In this document: positions 1-8,681 of the stretch, piece after piece
How the letters are laid out: each line of letters opens with the position of its first letter
Position numbering within the stretch: the stretch's first letter is position 1
Source of the DNA: Taklimakanibacter sp049323275
GTDB taxonomy: Bacteria > Pseudomonadota > Alphaproteobacteria > Rhizobiales > Aestuariivirgaceae
DNA length: 64,000 bases
Assembly (NCBI GenBank): GCA_049323275.1
Contig: JBMOOM010000089.1
Span: 62,001-126,000 of the forward strand
Reading direction: 5' to 3'
Program-made: the position numbers and the translations under genes
The notes under the pieces: model-generated
Told to the model about the DNA's origin: nothing
The model's database searches: none
Seen by the model: only the letters and a program-made list of their open reading frames with translations

Positions 1-2
1 CC

Positions 3-779
3 TCGTGGCATCTGCCCACCGCGAAGCGCGACGCCAGGGCCGAATTCCAGGCGGCGCGCATTCCGGGCGCCCAGTTCTTCGACCTCGACGATATTTCCGA
101 CACCACCACGAGCCTGCCGCATATGCTGCCGAGCCCGGAGAAATTCGCCTCGCGCATGAGGAAGCTCGGCATCGGCGACGGCAAGAAGGTGATCGCCTAT
201 GACACCCAAGGCCTGTTCTCGGCGGCACGCGCCTGGTGGATGTTCCGCATCTTCGGCCATGACGATGTCGCGGTGCTCGATGGCGGCTTCCCTAAATGGC
301 AGGCGGAAGGCCGCCCGATCGACGAGGATCCGCCGGGCAAGCCCCAGGAGCGGCACTTCTCGGCGCGCTTCCAGTCGATGATGGTGCGCGACAAGGCCGA
401 TCTGCTGGGGGCGCTCAAGTCGGCCAAGAGCCAGATCGCCGATGCCCGCTCGCCCGGTCGCTTCACCGGCGCCGAGCCCGAGCCGCGCCCCGGCGTCCGT
501 TCCGGCCACATGCCGGGCGCCGCCAATGTGCATTACGCGACCTTGCTCAACAAGGACGGCACGCTCAAATCGCCCGACGAGATCGCCAAGGTCTTCGCCC
601 AGGCCGGCATCGATGTGAAGAAGCCTGTCATCACCTCCTGCGGGTCCGGCGTCACCGCCGCGATCCTCACCCTTGGCCTCACCCTCATCGGCGCCAAGGA
701 GCATGCGCTCTATGACGGCTCCTGGAGCGAATGGGGCGCCGCCGCCGATACTCCCGTTGCAACAGGACCCGCGCCATGA
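3..779 (+). CDS. sseA: 3-mercaptopyruvate/thiosulfate sulfurtransferase, 5'-truncated by window edge
   Basis: C-terminal 258 codons of a two-domain rhodanese enzyme that moves sulfane sulfur from mercaptopyruvate or thiosulfate to thiol acceptors in the cytoplasm; the start lies before the window. Visible are most of the structural N-terminal rhodanese domain (ARIPGAQFFDLDDISD, then VLDGGFPKW) and the catalytic C-terminal domain with the active-site loop CGSGVTAA (Cys codon 639-641). A CG(S/T)GVT-type loop is typical of the mercaptopyruvate branch, but substrate choice between the two donors is an inference. Its TGA overlaps the ATG of the next gene by 4 bp (ATGA), so the two genes are probably co-translated. 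Confidence 0.93.
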   Translation, partial: SWHLPTAKRDARAEFQAARIPGAQFFDLDDISDTTTSLPHMLPSPEKFASRMRKLGIGDGKKVIAYDTQGLFSAARAWWMFRIFGHDDVAVLDGGFPKWQAEGRPIDEDPPGKPQERHFSARFQSMMVRDKADLLGALKSAKSQIADARSPGRFTGAEPEPRPGVRSGHMPGAANVHYATLLNKDGTLKSPDEIAKVFAQAGIDVKKPVITSCGSGVTAAILTLGLTLIGAKEHALYDGSWSEWGAAADTPVATGPAP

Positions 780-2005
780 CTCAGCCAGACCTCCTCGACC
801 GCTATGCCGAACTGATCGTCCGCTCCGGCGTCAATGTCACCGCCGGACAGGAGCTGGTCATGACCGCTCCGGTCGATGCCGTGCCGCTGGTGCGGCGCAT
901 CACCGAACACGCCTACAAGGCCGGCGCGACCTTGGTGACGACCTTCTATGGCGACGACGAAGCGACGCTGGCGCGTTTCGCGCACGCCTCCGACAAGAGC
1001 TTCGACGCCGCCCCCGGCTGGCTGTTCGACGGCTTCGCCAATGCCTTCAAGGCGGGCGCGGCGCGGCTCGCCATCATCGGCGAGGACCCGTCCCTCCTCG
1101 CCGGCCAGGATCCCGACAAGGTGACGCGCGCCAACCGCGCCCGCTCCAAGGCCTACCGCCCCGCCCTCGAGCTCATCGCCGGCCATGCCATCAACTGGTG
1201 CGTCGCCGCCGCGGCGACGCCGGCATGGGCGCGCTCGGTGTTCCCCGGCCAGGCGCCGACGGATGCGCTCGAGGCGCTGTGGCAGGCCATCTTCACCTGC
1301 AGCCGCGCCGATACGCCGGACCCGGTCGCCGCCTGGGTCGAGCATTCGCGCAAGCTGCGCCAGCGCACCGACTTCCTCAATGGCAAGCGCTACACGGCGC
1401 TTAAATACAATGGCCCCGGCACCGACCTGACCCTCGGCCTGGTCGATGGCCATGTCTGGAAAGGCGGCGCCTCGACGGCCAAGAACGGCGTCACCTGCAA
1501 CCCCAACATCCCCACCGAGGAAGTCTTCACCATGCCGCATAAGGACAGGGTCGACGGCATCCTGTCCTCGACCAAGCCGCTCTCCTATCAGGGCACTTTC
1601 ATCGAAGGCATCAAGGTGCGTTTCGAGGCCGGCCGCATCGTCGAAAGCCATGCCGACAAGGGCGCCGACATCTTCGCCACCATGATCGGCACCGATGAGG
1701 GCGCCGCGCGCCTGGGCGAAGTGGCGCTGGTGCCGCATTCCTCGCCGATCTCGGCGAGCGGCATCGTCTTCAACAACACGCTCTTCGACGAGAACGCCGC
1801 CTGCCATATCGCGGTCGGCCAGTCCTACAGCGACACCCTCGCCAATGGCGGCAGCATGAGCAAGGACGCGCTCGCCGCCGCCGGCGCCAATGCGAGCCTG
1901 ATCCATGTCGACTGGATGATCGGCTCGGGCGCGCTCGACATCGACGGCGTGCTGGCCGATGGCCGCACCGAGCCCTTGATGCGCAAGGGCGAGTGGGCGG
2001 CTTGA
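776..2005 (+). CDS. M29 family metallo-aminopeptidase
   Basis: A 409-residue cytoplasmic aminopeptidase of the thermophilic/AmpS M29 family, which removes N-terminal residues from peptides using a two-metal centre. The family's C-terminal metal-ligand blocks are all present: NIPTEEVFTMPH, LGEVALVPHSS, NTLFDENAACHIAVGQSY and IHVDWMIGS. Full family length. The ATG at 776 is chosen because it overlaps the sulfurtransferase stop and begins the conserved MTQPDLLDRYAELIV segment; longer in-frame extensions are just the upstream gene read in another frame. It is followed by the phased repeat array at 2041-2104. Confidence 0.93.
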   Translation: MTQPDLLDRYAELIVRSGVNVTAGQELVMTAPVDAVPLVRRITEHAYKAGATLVTTFYGDDEATLARFAHASDKSFDAAPGWLFDGFANAFKAGAARLAIIGEDPSLLAGQDPDKVTRANRARSKAYRPALELIAGHAINWCVAAAATPAWARSVFPGQAPTDALEALWQAIFTCSRADTPDPVAAWVEHSRKLRQRTDFLNGKRYTALKYNGPGTDLTLGLVDGHVWKGGASTAKNGVTCNPNIPTEEVFTMPHKDRVDGILSSTKPLSYQGTFIEGIKVRFEAGRIVESHADKGADIFATMIGTDEGAARLGEVALVPHSSPISASGIVFNNTLFDENAACHIAVGQSYSDTLANGGSMSKDALAAAGANASLIHVDWMIGSGALDIDGVLADGRTEPLMRKGEWAA

Positions 2006-2040
2006 GCATGGCCGCCCCGGTCGCCGGGCGCCGCTGATGT

Positions 2041-2104
2041 GCCGCTGTAATTAACAGCGGCGTTTACAGCATATATCAGCGGTTATCAGCGGGTTTACAG
2101 CGGC
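2041..2104. repeat. phased CAGC(GG) repeat array with an inverted repeat
   Basis: Five copies of a TTWWCAGC(GG)-like element have their CAGC cores at 2055, 2067, 2077, 2087 and 2098, spaced 12, 10, 10 and 11 bp, close to one helical turn. Four of the five continue as CAGCGG; the second reads CAGCAT. The first copy is also the right arm of an 8-bp inverted repeat, GCCGCTGT (2041-2048) with ACAGCGGC (2054-2061). It lies 36 bp after the aminopeptidase stop and about 90 bp before the aap terminator. It could be a protein-binding array or a degenerate terminator; there is no T-run. Function unknown. Confidence 0.6.
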
Positions 2105-2196
2105 CCGCGCTTTCCCCTGTTCCTGCGCGGGAGGGCGTCCGACTGACATACCCCCGGTGCGCCCAATTACGCCATCCCTCGAGGGGCGCGACGCAC

Positions 2197-2227
2197 AAAA
2201 AATCCCTACTCCGGAAGAAGTAGGGAT
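2197..2227 (-). terminator. Rho-independent terminator of the aap operon
   Basis: Perfect 9-bp stem: 2202-2210 (ATCCCTACT) pairs with 2219-2227 (AGTAGGGAT), 8-nt loop. Six A residues at 2197-2202 become a run of T after the hairpin on the minus strand. It sits 21 bp past the aapP stop, so it ends the aapJQMP transcript. Confidence 0.85.
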
Positions 2228-2248
2228 CTCGATTTCGGGGCAGCCGTG

Positions 2249-3025
2249 TCAGTGCAGGATCTGGCTGAGGAAGAGCTTGGTGCGCTCGCTCTTCGGATTG
2301 TTGAAGAACTCGACCGGCGAGTTCTGCTCGATGATCTGGCCCTGGTCCATGAAGATCACCCGGTTGGCCACCTGGCGGGCGAAGCCCATCTCATGGGTGA
2401 CGCACAGCATCGTCATGCCCGATTGCGCCAGATCGACCATCACTTCGAGCACTTCCTTGATCATTTCCGGATCGAGCGCCGAGGTCGGCTCGTCGAACAG
2501 CATGATCTTCGGATTCATGCAGAGCGAACGGGCGATCGCCACGCGCTGCTGCTGGCCGCCCGACAGCTGGCCCGGATATTTGTTCGCCTGCTCGGGAATC
2601 TTCACGCGGGTGAGATACTTCATCGCCGCGGCTTCGGCGTCGGCCTTGGCCATCTTGCGCACCCAGATCGGCGCCAGCGTGCAGTTCTCGAGCACGGTCA
2701 GATGCGGGAAGAGATTGAAGTGCTGGAACACCATGCCGACTTCGCGGCGCACTTCGTCAATGCGCTTGAGGTCGTTGGTGAGCTCGTTGCCGTCGACGAT
2801 GATCTGGCCCGACTGATGCTCTTCCAGGCGGTTGATGCAGCGGATGAGGGTCGACTTGCCGGAGCCCGACGGGCCGCAGATGACGATGCGCTCGCCGCGC
2901 TCGACCGAGAGATTAATGTCCCGCAGCACATGGAACTCGCCATACCACTTATTGACGCCGATGAGCTGGATCGCCACCTCCCCGGCTTCGTTCTTTTCAA
3001 CCTTCTGTGCGGTTGCCTGAGCCAT
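2249..3025 (-). CDS. aapP: general L-amino acid ABC transporter, ATP-binding subunit AapP
   Basis: A 258-residue ATPase that drives uptake of a broad range of L-amino acids through AapQ/AapM. All ABC motifs are present: Walker A GPSGSGKST, the Q-loop in VFQHFNLFPHLTVLEN, signature LSGGQQQR, Walker B IMLFDEPTSALDPE and the H-loop in CVTHEMGFA. The motif sequence is that of the polar amino-acid (GlnQ/AapP) subfamily. The ATG at 3025 overlaps the aapM stop by one base (TGATG), so translation is coupled. It is the last gene of aapJ-aapQ-aapM-aapP and is followed by a clear terminator. Confidence 0.96.
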   Translation of the reverse strand: MAQATAQKVEKNEAGEVAIQLIGVNKWYGEFHVLRDINLSVERGERIVICGPSGSGKSTLIRCINRLEEHQSGQIIVDGNELTNDLKRIDEVRREVGMVFQHFNLFPHLTVLENCTLAPIWVRKMAKADAEAAAMKYLTRVKIPEQANKYPGQLSGGQQQRVAIARSLCMNPKIMLFDEPTSALDPEMIKEVLEVMVDLAQSGMTMLCVTHEMGFARQVANRVIFMDQGQIIEQNSPVEFFNNPKSERTKLFLSQILH

Positions 3026-4539
3026 CAAATCCCTCTTCTCTTATGGCCGGTCGCGAGCCGGCGTTCCATGAATATCGAATAGCGCGACATGGCGAAACAG
3101 AAAACCCAGAACATCAGGGCAGCGACAAAGTAACCTGTGGTTCCGGTTTGCGGCGACACCCACTTGGGGTCGCTGAAGCTGGCATTGATGATGCCCAGAA
3201 GGTCGAAAAGACCGATGATGAGCACCAGCGTCGTGTCCTTGAAAAGGCTGATAAAGGCGTTGACGATGCCCGGAATGACGATCTTGAGGGCCTGCGGCAG
3301 GACGATCAGGTTCATCATCCGCCAATAGGACAATCCCAGCGCCTGGGCGGCCTCATACTGTCCCCTGGGAATGGCCTGCAGGCCGCCGCGCACAGTCTCG
3401 GCCATATAGGCGGCCGAGAACAGCGCCGTACCGACCAGGGCGCGCAGCAATTTGTCGAAATTGACGCCCTCCGGCATGAACAGCGGCAGCATGATGCTGG
3501 CCATGAACAGCACGGTGATCAGCGGCACGCCGCGCCAGACCTCGATGAAGACGATCGAGAACAGCCTCACCACGACCATTTTTGAGCGCCGGCCCAAGGC
3601 GAGCAGGATTCCCAATGGCAATGCGGCGACAATGCCGGTGACCGCGACGACCAGGGTCACCAGAAGCCCGCCCCATTGCTGGGTCTCGACCGGCACCAAG
3701 CCGAAATCGGCGGTGACGAGCACGAGCACGGCGATGATCGCCGACACCGCGCCGACCCATCCGAGCAGCGCCGAACGCGCCGAGATGTCCTTCGCCGAGG
3801 CGTGGTGACCAAGTGACAGGACAGCGGCGGCGGTCAGAAGGAACAGGTTGACCAAGGTGGCGATGGAGATGAAGCCGCCGAAGGCGTTTATCTCGGGCAT
3901 CGCGACAAAGAGAGAGACAAGCCAGATCGCGACCGCAATGCCCGCCAGGATAAGTCCGAGCTTGTTGCGTTGTATCCCTTCCTCGATGCCAAAGGCGGCG
4001 AGCGGAACGACGAGCGCCGACAGCAGCAGGGCCCCGGTGATGAAGTAGATCGTCGAGTTCGAGAGATCGAGATTGCCGCCGGTCAGGAGAATGAAGGTCA
4101 TCAGCGGATAGACGACCAGCAGGAACAGCGCGTTCCACTTCTTGTAGGGAATGGACGGTATCGCCATCGTGGCCAGCGTCACGGCGCCGACGATGAAGCA
4201 GATATTCACCCGCCAGCGCTGATCGAAGGGGTAGAAGCCATAGACGAACTGATGGAATTTCGCCCACACATAGGGCCAGCAGGCGCCCGAATCCGGAACC
4301 GCGACGCAGGCCTCGCGATCCGCGCCCGTAAAGACGCCGCGGATCAGGGCCCAGTCGATGATCCCCCAGGCGATCCAGAGGACGAATGCGCCGCCGAGGA
4401 TCGACAACACCGTATTCAACGGGCTTGAAAAGACATTGGTAAGGAGCCAGCCGACAGCGCCGGTGGTATTGGGCGGCGCGGGAAGCCGCGGCGCCTCTTC
4501 GGTGCGAACCCAGCCATGCGGCGGTGGAACGTCGGTCAT
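3025..4539 (-). CDS. aapM: general L-amino acid ABC transporter, permease AapM, with extra membrane segments
   Basis: Inner-membrane permease subunit (504 residues) of the aap system. The C-terminal half is a canonical transport domain with the EAA-loop region QYEAAQALGLSYWRMMNLIV and the ending FAMSRYSIFMERRLATGHKR typical of AapM. The N-terminal part also matches AapM (ACWPYVWAKF, FYPFDQRWRVNI). Between them, about residues 157-277 form a hydrophobic stretch with several probable membrane helices that AapM proteins known to me (about 380-400 residues) lack. ATG at 4539 lies 2 bp after the aapQ stop. The open frame could extend 13 codons upstream, but that would run into aapQ. Confidence 0.93.
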   Translation of the reverse strand: MTDVPPPHGWVRTEEAPRLPAPPNTTGAVGWLLTNVFSSPLNTVLSILGGAFVLWIAWGIIDWALIRGVFTGADREACVAVPDSGACWPYVWAKFHQFVYGFYPFDQRWRVNICFIVGAVTLATMAIPSIPYKKWNALFLLVVYPLMTFILLTGGNLDLSNSTIYFITGALLLSALVVPLAAFGIEEGIQRNKLGLILAGIAVAIWLVSLFVAMPEINAFGGFISIATLVNLFLLTAAAVLSLGHHASAKDISARSALLGWVGAVSAIIAVLVLVTADFGLVPVETQQWGGLLVTLVVAVTGIVAALPLGILLALGRRSKMVVVRLFSIVFIEVWRGVPLITVLFMASIMLPLFMPEGVNFDKLLRALVGTALFSAAYMAETVRGGLQAIPRGQYEAAQALGLSYWRMMNLIVLPQALKIVIPGIVNAFISLFKDTTLVLIIGLFDLLGIINASFSDPKWVSPQTGTTGYFVAALMFWVFCFAMSRYSIFMERRLATGHKRRGI

Positions 4540-4541
4540 GA

Positions 4542-5726
4542 CTATCTCTCCACCAGGCGCACACGCGCATTGTACCAATTCATGATCATCGCGGTCAGGA
4601 CGCTGAGCGACAGATAGATGAACATCCAGATGAGGACGACCTCGACCGCCCGGCCCGACTGGTTATTGACGACGCCGCCCATGGCAACGAGATCCGGATA
4701 GGCGATGGCGACGGCGAGTGACGAGTTCTTGGTCAGGTTGAGATACTGGCTGGTCAAGGGCGGGATGATGACGCGAAGCGCCTGCGGGATCACCACCAGG
4801 CGGAGCGTCGGCTGCGACCTGAGACCCAAGGCATGCGCCGCCTCCGACTGGCCGTGGCTCACCGCCAGGATGCCTGCGCGGACGATTTCAGCGATGAAGG
4901 ATGCGGTATAGATCGACAATGCCAGGAGAAGCGCAATCAGCTCCGGCAGGACGGTCAGGCCGCCGGCGAAATTGAACCCCTTGAGCTCGGGATATTCGAA
5001 GCTCACAGGCGCGCCCAGCATCAGGAACGCGAGGAGCGGCAGGCCGACGATCAGGCCGAGGCCGACCCAGAAGCTGTGAAACTGTTCGCCGGTCAATTCC
5101 TGGCGCTTTTGCGCCCATCGCTTGATGACGAACGCGCCGATGAGGCCAAGGATGAAAGCGATGCCGACATAACCAGCCCCCTCGCCCCATTTCGCCAAGG
5201 GCATGACGAGGCCCCGGTTGCTGAGAAAGGCGAGGTTGAAGAAGCTGATGCTCTCCCTGGGACCTGGCAGCGGCTTGAGCACCGCCGCGTACCAGAAGAA
5301 GATCTGCAGCAGCAGCGGAATATTGCGGATGAGCTCGACATAGCCGGTGGCGATCTTGGCGACCACCCAGTTCGACGACAGCCGCATGATGCCGACGATG
5401 AATCCGATTATCGTCGCGAAGACGATGCCGAGGCCGGCGACGATCAGCGTGTTGAGAAAGCCGACCAGGATGGCCCGGAAATAGGTCGAATCGCGCGTAT
5501 ATTCGATCGGCCTCTGGATGATGTCGAAGCCGGCGGTGCTCCACAGGAAATTGAAGGAAAGGCTCTTGTTCAGCCTGGCCAGATTGACGCTGGTATTGTG
5601 GACGATTTCGTAGCCGAACCAGATCACCAGCAACAGGAAAACGATCTGCGCGAAACGTGAGCGCACCTTCGGATCGTTGAATGCTGAGACGCGTTGTGGA
5701 CGCGTCTCATCGATGACTGCGGTCAT
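4542..5726 (-). CDS. aapQ: general L-amino acid ABC transporter, permease AapQ
   Basis: Inner-membrane permease partner of AapM, 394 residues, normal length. Hallmarks are the conserved start of the transport domain (FLNTLIVAGLGIVFATIIGF), VELIRNIPLLLQIFFWYAAVL, the EAA loop SEAAHALGLRSQPTLRLVVI and the C-terminal NLTKNSSLAVAIAYPDLV. The ATG at 5726 is preceded by a purine-rich ribosome-binding site (GGAAGGGG). It is separated from aapJ by about 100 bp containing a terminator-like hairpin, so its transcript level is probably lower than that of aapJ. Confidence 0.95.
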   Translation of the reverse strand: MTAVIDETRPQRVSAFNDPKVRSRFAQIVFLLLVIWFGYEIVHNTSVNLARLNKSLSFNFLWSTAGFDIIQRPIEYTRDSTYFRAILVGFLNTLIVAGLGIVFATIIGFIVGIMRLSSNWVVAKIATGYVELIRNIPLLLQIFFWYAAVLKPLPGPRESISFFNLAFLSNRGLVMPLAKWGEGAGYVGIAFILGLIGAFVIKRWAQKRQELTGEQFHSFWVGLGLIVGLPLLAFLMLGAPVSFEYPELKGFNFAGGLTVLPELIALLLALSIYTASFIAEIVRAGILAVSHGQSEAAHALGLRSQPTLRLVVIPQALRVIIPPLTSQYLNLTKNSSLAVAIAYPDLVAMGGVVNNQSGRAVEVVLIWMFIYLSLSVLTAMIMNWYNARVRLVER

Positions 5727-5784
5727 CTCTCACCCCTTCCACCCTATCGCAACCGTCACGTTCGAACGTGATCTCGTTGTGCAG

Positions 5785-5819
5785 AAAAAACAGGAAGCCC
5801 GGATTTGCTCCGGGCTTCC
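5785..5819 (-). terminator. partial terminator between aapJ and aapQ
   Basis: Perfect 11-bp stem: GGAAGCCCGGA (5793-5803) with TCCGGGCTTCC (5809-5819), 5-nt loop. On the minus strand it is followed by TG and six T. It lies 9 bp after the aapJ stop and about 60 bp before the aapQ start. This is the usual place for a read-through terminator or mRNA stabiliser that makes the binding protein more abundant than the permeases. Confidence 0.82.
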
Positions 5820-5828
5820 CACATTCGA

Positions 5829-6848
5829 TCAGCGGATCGGCGGCGCGTATTGCAGGCCGCCTTTGTTCCACAGCGCGTTCTTGCCGCGGGCGATCTTGAG
5901 CTTGGTGCCCTCGCCCAGATTGCGGTCGAAGATCTCGCCGTAGTTGCCGACATGCTTGATGATCTGCGCGGCCCAGTCGTTGGTCAGGCCGATGCCGACG
6001 CCGAAGTCACCTTCCTTGCCCATGAAGCGCATGACTTCGGGGTTCGTCGAGTTCTTCATCTCGTCGACATTCTTCTGGGTGATTCCGAGGTCCTCGGCAT
6101 TGACCAGAGCGAAATAGGTCCACTTCACCACGTTGAACCAGGCATCGTCACCCTGGCGCACCAGCGGGCCAAGCGGCTCCTTGGAGATGATTTCCGGCAG
6201 AATGACGTGATCATCCGGCGCGGCGAGCTTGAGGCGTTCGGCATAGAGGCCGGACTGGTCGGTCGTGTAGACGTCGCAGCGGCCGTCCTGATAGGCCTTG
6301 AGCACTTCCTCGTTCTTCTCGAAGGCCACGACCTGGTAGGTCATGTTGTTGGCCTTGAAGTAGTCGGCGAGATTGAGTTCGGTCGTGGTGCCGGTCTGGG
6401 TGCAGACCGAAGCGCCGTTCAGGTTGAGCGCGCTGTTCACGCCCAGCGACTTTTTCACCATGAAGCCCTGGCCGTCATAATAGGTGATGCCCGCAAATTT
6501 CAGGCCGAGCGACGTATCGCGGCTCATCGACCAGGTCGTGTTGCGCGACAGGACATCGATCTCGCCCGATTGGAGCGCCGTGAAACGTTCCTTGGCGGAA
6601 AGCGGCGTGAACTTCACCTTGGTCGGATCGTTGAAGATCGCCGCGGCGAGGCCACGGCAGAAATCGACGTCGAATCCGGTCCAGTTGTTCTGGTCATCCG
6701 GGAAGCCGAAGCCGATGAGGCTCGGATTGCTGCCGCATTGGATGAAGCCCTTGGCCTTAACGTCGTCGAGCGTTCCGGCGGAAGCCGCCGAGACCGCAGC
6801 GACGCCGAGGCCAAGTCCCAATGCCACTGTCAAAAGCTTGCTTTTCAT
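5829..6848 (-). CDS. aapJ: general L-amino acid ABC transporter, periplasmic binding protein AapJ
   Basis: A 339-residue periplasmic solute-binding protein that captures amino acids for AapQMP. The N-terminus is a signal peptide (MKSKLLTVALGLGLGVAAVS, cleaved near ASAGTLDDV). The mature part carries the family blocks GFQCG-like GFIQCGSNPSLIGF, GFDVDFCRGLAAAIF, LQSGEIDVLSRNTTWSMSRD and CQTGTTTELN-like CTQTGTTTELNLADYF. ATG 6848 is used because AGAAGGA lies just upstream; in-frame codons further up lack this. It is the first gene of the operon; the 186 bp up to cobK must hold its promoter, but I see no convincing -35/-10 pair. Confidence 0.95.
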   Translation of the reverse strand: MKSKLLTVALGLGLGVAAVSAASAGTLDDVKAKGFIQCGSNPSLIGFGFPDDQNNWTGFDVDFCRGLAAAIFNDPTKVKFTPLSAKERFTALQSGEIDVLSRNTTWSMSRDTSLGLKFAGITYYDGQGFMVKKSLGVNSALNLNGASVCTQTGTTTELNLADYFKANNMTYQVVAFEKNEEVLKAYQDGRCDVYTTDQSGLYAERLKLAAPDDHVILPEIISKEPLGPLVRQGDDAWFNVVKWTYFALVNAEDLGITQKNVDEMKNSTNPEVMRFMGKEGDFGVGIGLTNDWAAQIIKHVGNYGEIFDRNLGEGTKLKIARGKNALWNKGGLQYAPPIR

Positions 6849-7034
6849 TGCTGATCCTTCTCTGAACATGCTGCCGCCCTGAATTTTCGTATCTCTGTGA
6901 GGAGATCGCTGCGCCCTTTGCGGGGCTATTGTATATTCTGGGAGCGGTCTGCCTATTCGATTTTGTTACTCCCTCGAGAACGAGGCCTGGGCCCGGTTCC
7001 CTTCAAATCAGAGAAGCCGAGAAATGCGGCTGGG

Positions 7035-7784
7035 TCAAGCGCCTAGGCGTTCATCAAGAAGTATGAGAAGCGATCGGGGATCGGGGACTGTATACGCTTC
7101 CGGCTTGGCCGGCCGTCGGATCATCACCACCTCGACCCCCTGCATGCGGGCCGCCGCAAGCTTGGCGCGTGTGTCCTCACCCCCGGAATTCTTGGTCACC
7201 AGATGGGTAATCGCGTGATCGCGCAATAGCTGCAGTTCTGCGTCAATATCGAAAGGCGGCCGGGCCAGGAGCACCTGCCAGGCCGCGGGAACGGCCTGCA
7301 TCGGAGGCTCGATCATGCGGGCAATGCCGGAAATATCCGGCCGGGCCAGGAAAGGCAGTATCTCCTTGCGCCCGATGGTGAGCAGCACCCGGGCGCCCGG
7401 CGGCAGCGCCCGCAGCGCCGCCGCATTGTCCGCCACCTCGCTCCAGCGCTCGCCCGCTTCCGGCCGCCAAGCCGGCCGCTCCAGGCGAAAGAGGTCGATG
7501 CCGCGCCGTCGGGCCGCCTCCTCGGCATGCCGCGAGATGGTCGCGGCGAAAGGATGGGTGGCGTCGATCAGGGCCCGGAAGCGCCCCTCCTCAAGGTAAC
7601 GGGCGAGCCCGTCGGGTCCGCCGAAGCCGCCCAGCCGCGTCCCGCCGCGAATCGCCGCCGCGGCACGGGTAATGCCGGCGAGCGACGTCACCGGCGCATA
7701 CCCTGCGTCGCAAAGGAGGCCCGCAAGGTCGCGCGCCTCCGCGGTTCCACCCAGAATCAGGATACTGCCTTTCGCACTCGCCAT
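7035..7784 (-). CDS. cobK: precorrin-6A reductase CobK
   Basis: NADPH-dependent reductase (249 residues) that reduces precorrin-6A to precorrin-6B in aerobic cobalamin biosynthesis. Recognised by the N-terminal nucleotide-binding stretch ILILGGTAEARDLAGLL, the DATHPFAATIS block, LTIGRKEILPF, and the C-terminal VTKNSGGEDTRAKLAAAR motif near the end. It is divergent from cobA with only 42 bp between the start codons, so both promoters must overlap. The ATG at 7784 starts the conserved region. Confidence 0.94.
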   Translation of the reverse strand: MASAKGSILILGGTAEARDLAGLLCDAGYAPVTSLAGITRAAAAIRGGTRLGGFGGPDGLARYLEEGRFRALIDATHPFAATISRHAEEAARRRGIDLFRLERPAWRPEAGERWSEVADNAAALRALPPGARVLLTIGRKEILPFLARPDISGIARMIEPPMQAVPAAWQVLLARPPFDIDAELQLLRDHAITHLVTKNSGGEDTRAKLAAARMQGVEVVMIRRPAKPEAYTVPDPRSLLILLDERLGA

Positions 7785-7826
7785 AAGCGCATTGTATTAT
7801 CCGGGAATTCGGGCCAACAACATCCA

Positions 7827-8681
7827 ATGGACAAGCAATCTAACAGCAGGGCCGGCGAGGCGGCGGTTTCGGGTTTCGCGCGCCTCGACGCCGAGCCCTT
7901 TCCGGCCTTCGAGCCGGGCTGGGTCTGGCTGGTGGGCGCCGGCCCCGGCGCTCCGGGCCTCATGTCACTTCTGTGTTATCATGCGCTGCAATCGAGCGAC
8001 GTCGTCGTCTATGACGCACTGGTCAATCCCGGCATCCTGAAATGGGTCCGGCCGGGAACCGAGCTCGAATATGCCGGCAAGCGCGGCGGCAAGCCCTCGG
8101 CCCAGCAGCGCGATATTTCCCTGCGCCTGATCGAGCTGGCGGAAGCCGGCAAGCGCGTGCTGCGCCTGAAAGGCGGCGACCCTTTCATGTTCGGGCGCGG
8201 CGGCGAGGAATGCCAGCACCTGGTGAAGGCGGGAATTCCCTTCCGCATCGTTCCCGGCATCACCGCCGGCATAGGTGGTCTGGCCTATGCCGGCCTTCCC
8301 GCCACCCACCGCGACACCAATCATTCGGTGATGTTTCTCACCGGCCATGACGCGTCCGGCAAGATGCCGGCCAATGTGAACTGGCAGGCGGTCGCGACCG
8401 CGACGCCGGTGATCGTGATGTACATGGCGGTGAAGAATCTGGACGAGATCGCCGATGCGCTCATCGCCGGCGGCCGCGCCCGGGAAGACAGCGTGACGAT
8501 CGTCTCCAATGCCACCCTGCCGCAGCAGAGCGTGGCCCATACGAGGCTTGGCCAGGTGCGCGAATTCCTCAATCGGACCGAGCTTCCGACGCCGGCCATC
8601 GTCATATTGGGACCCATCGCCGAATGGCGCTCGGTGCTCGACTGGTATCAGGGAGCGCTCCGGGAGAACCCCGTTGGCTGA
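7827..8681 (+). CDS. cobA: uroporphyrinogen-III C-methyltransferase
   Basis: SAM-dependent methyltransferase (284 residues) that adds methyl groups at C2 and C7 of uroporphyrinogen III to give precorrin-2, the branch point to cobalamin. Family motifs are VWLVGAGPGAPGLMSL, VVYDALVNPGIL, LRLKGGDPFMFGRGGEE, VVPGITAG-type IVPGITAGIGG and LPATHRD. A roughly 30-residue N-terminal extension precedes the catalytic fold. ATG 7827 is the first start after the cobK start, and upstream in-frame sequence is antisense to cobK. The stop overlaps the cobB start by 8 bp. Confidence 0.94.
   Translation: MDKQSNSRAGEAAVSGFARLDAEPFPAFEPGWVWLVGAGPGAPGLMSLLCYHALQSSDVVVYDALVNPGILKWVRPGTELEYAGKRGGKPSAQQRDISLRLIELAEAGKRVLRLKGGDPFMFGRGGEECQHLVKAGIPFRIVPGITAGIGGLAYAGLPATHRDTNHSVMFLTGHDASGKMPANVNWQAVATATPVIVMYMAVKNLDEIADALIAGGRAREDSVTIVSNATLPQQSVAHTRLGQVREFLNRTELPTPAIVILGPIAEWRSVLDWYQGALRENPVG

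Noticed and set aside
7785..7826. Cobalamin riboswitch upstream of cobA/cobK
   Set aside because: Only 42 bp separate the two starts, too short for a B12 riboswitch, and no B12-box-like sequence is visible.
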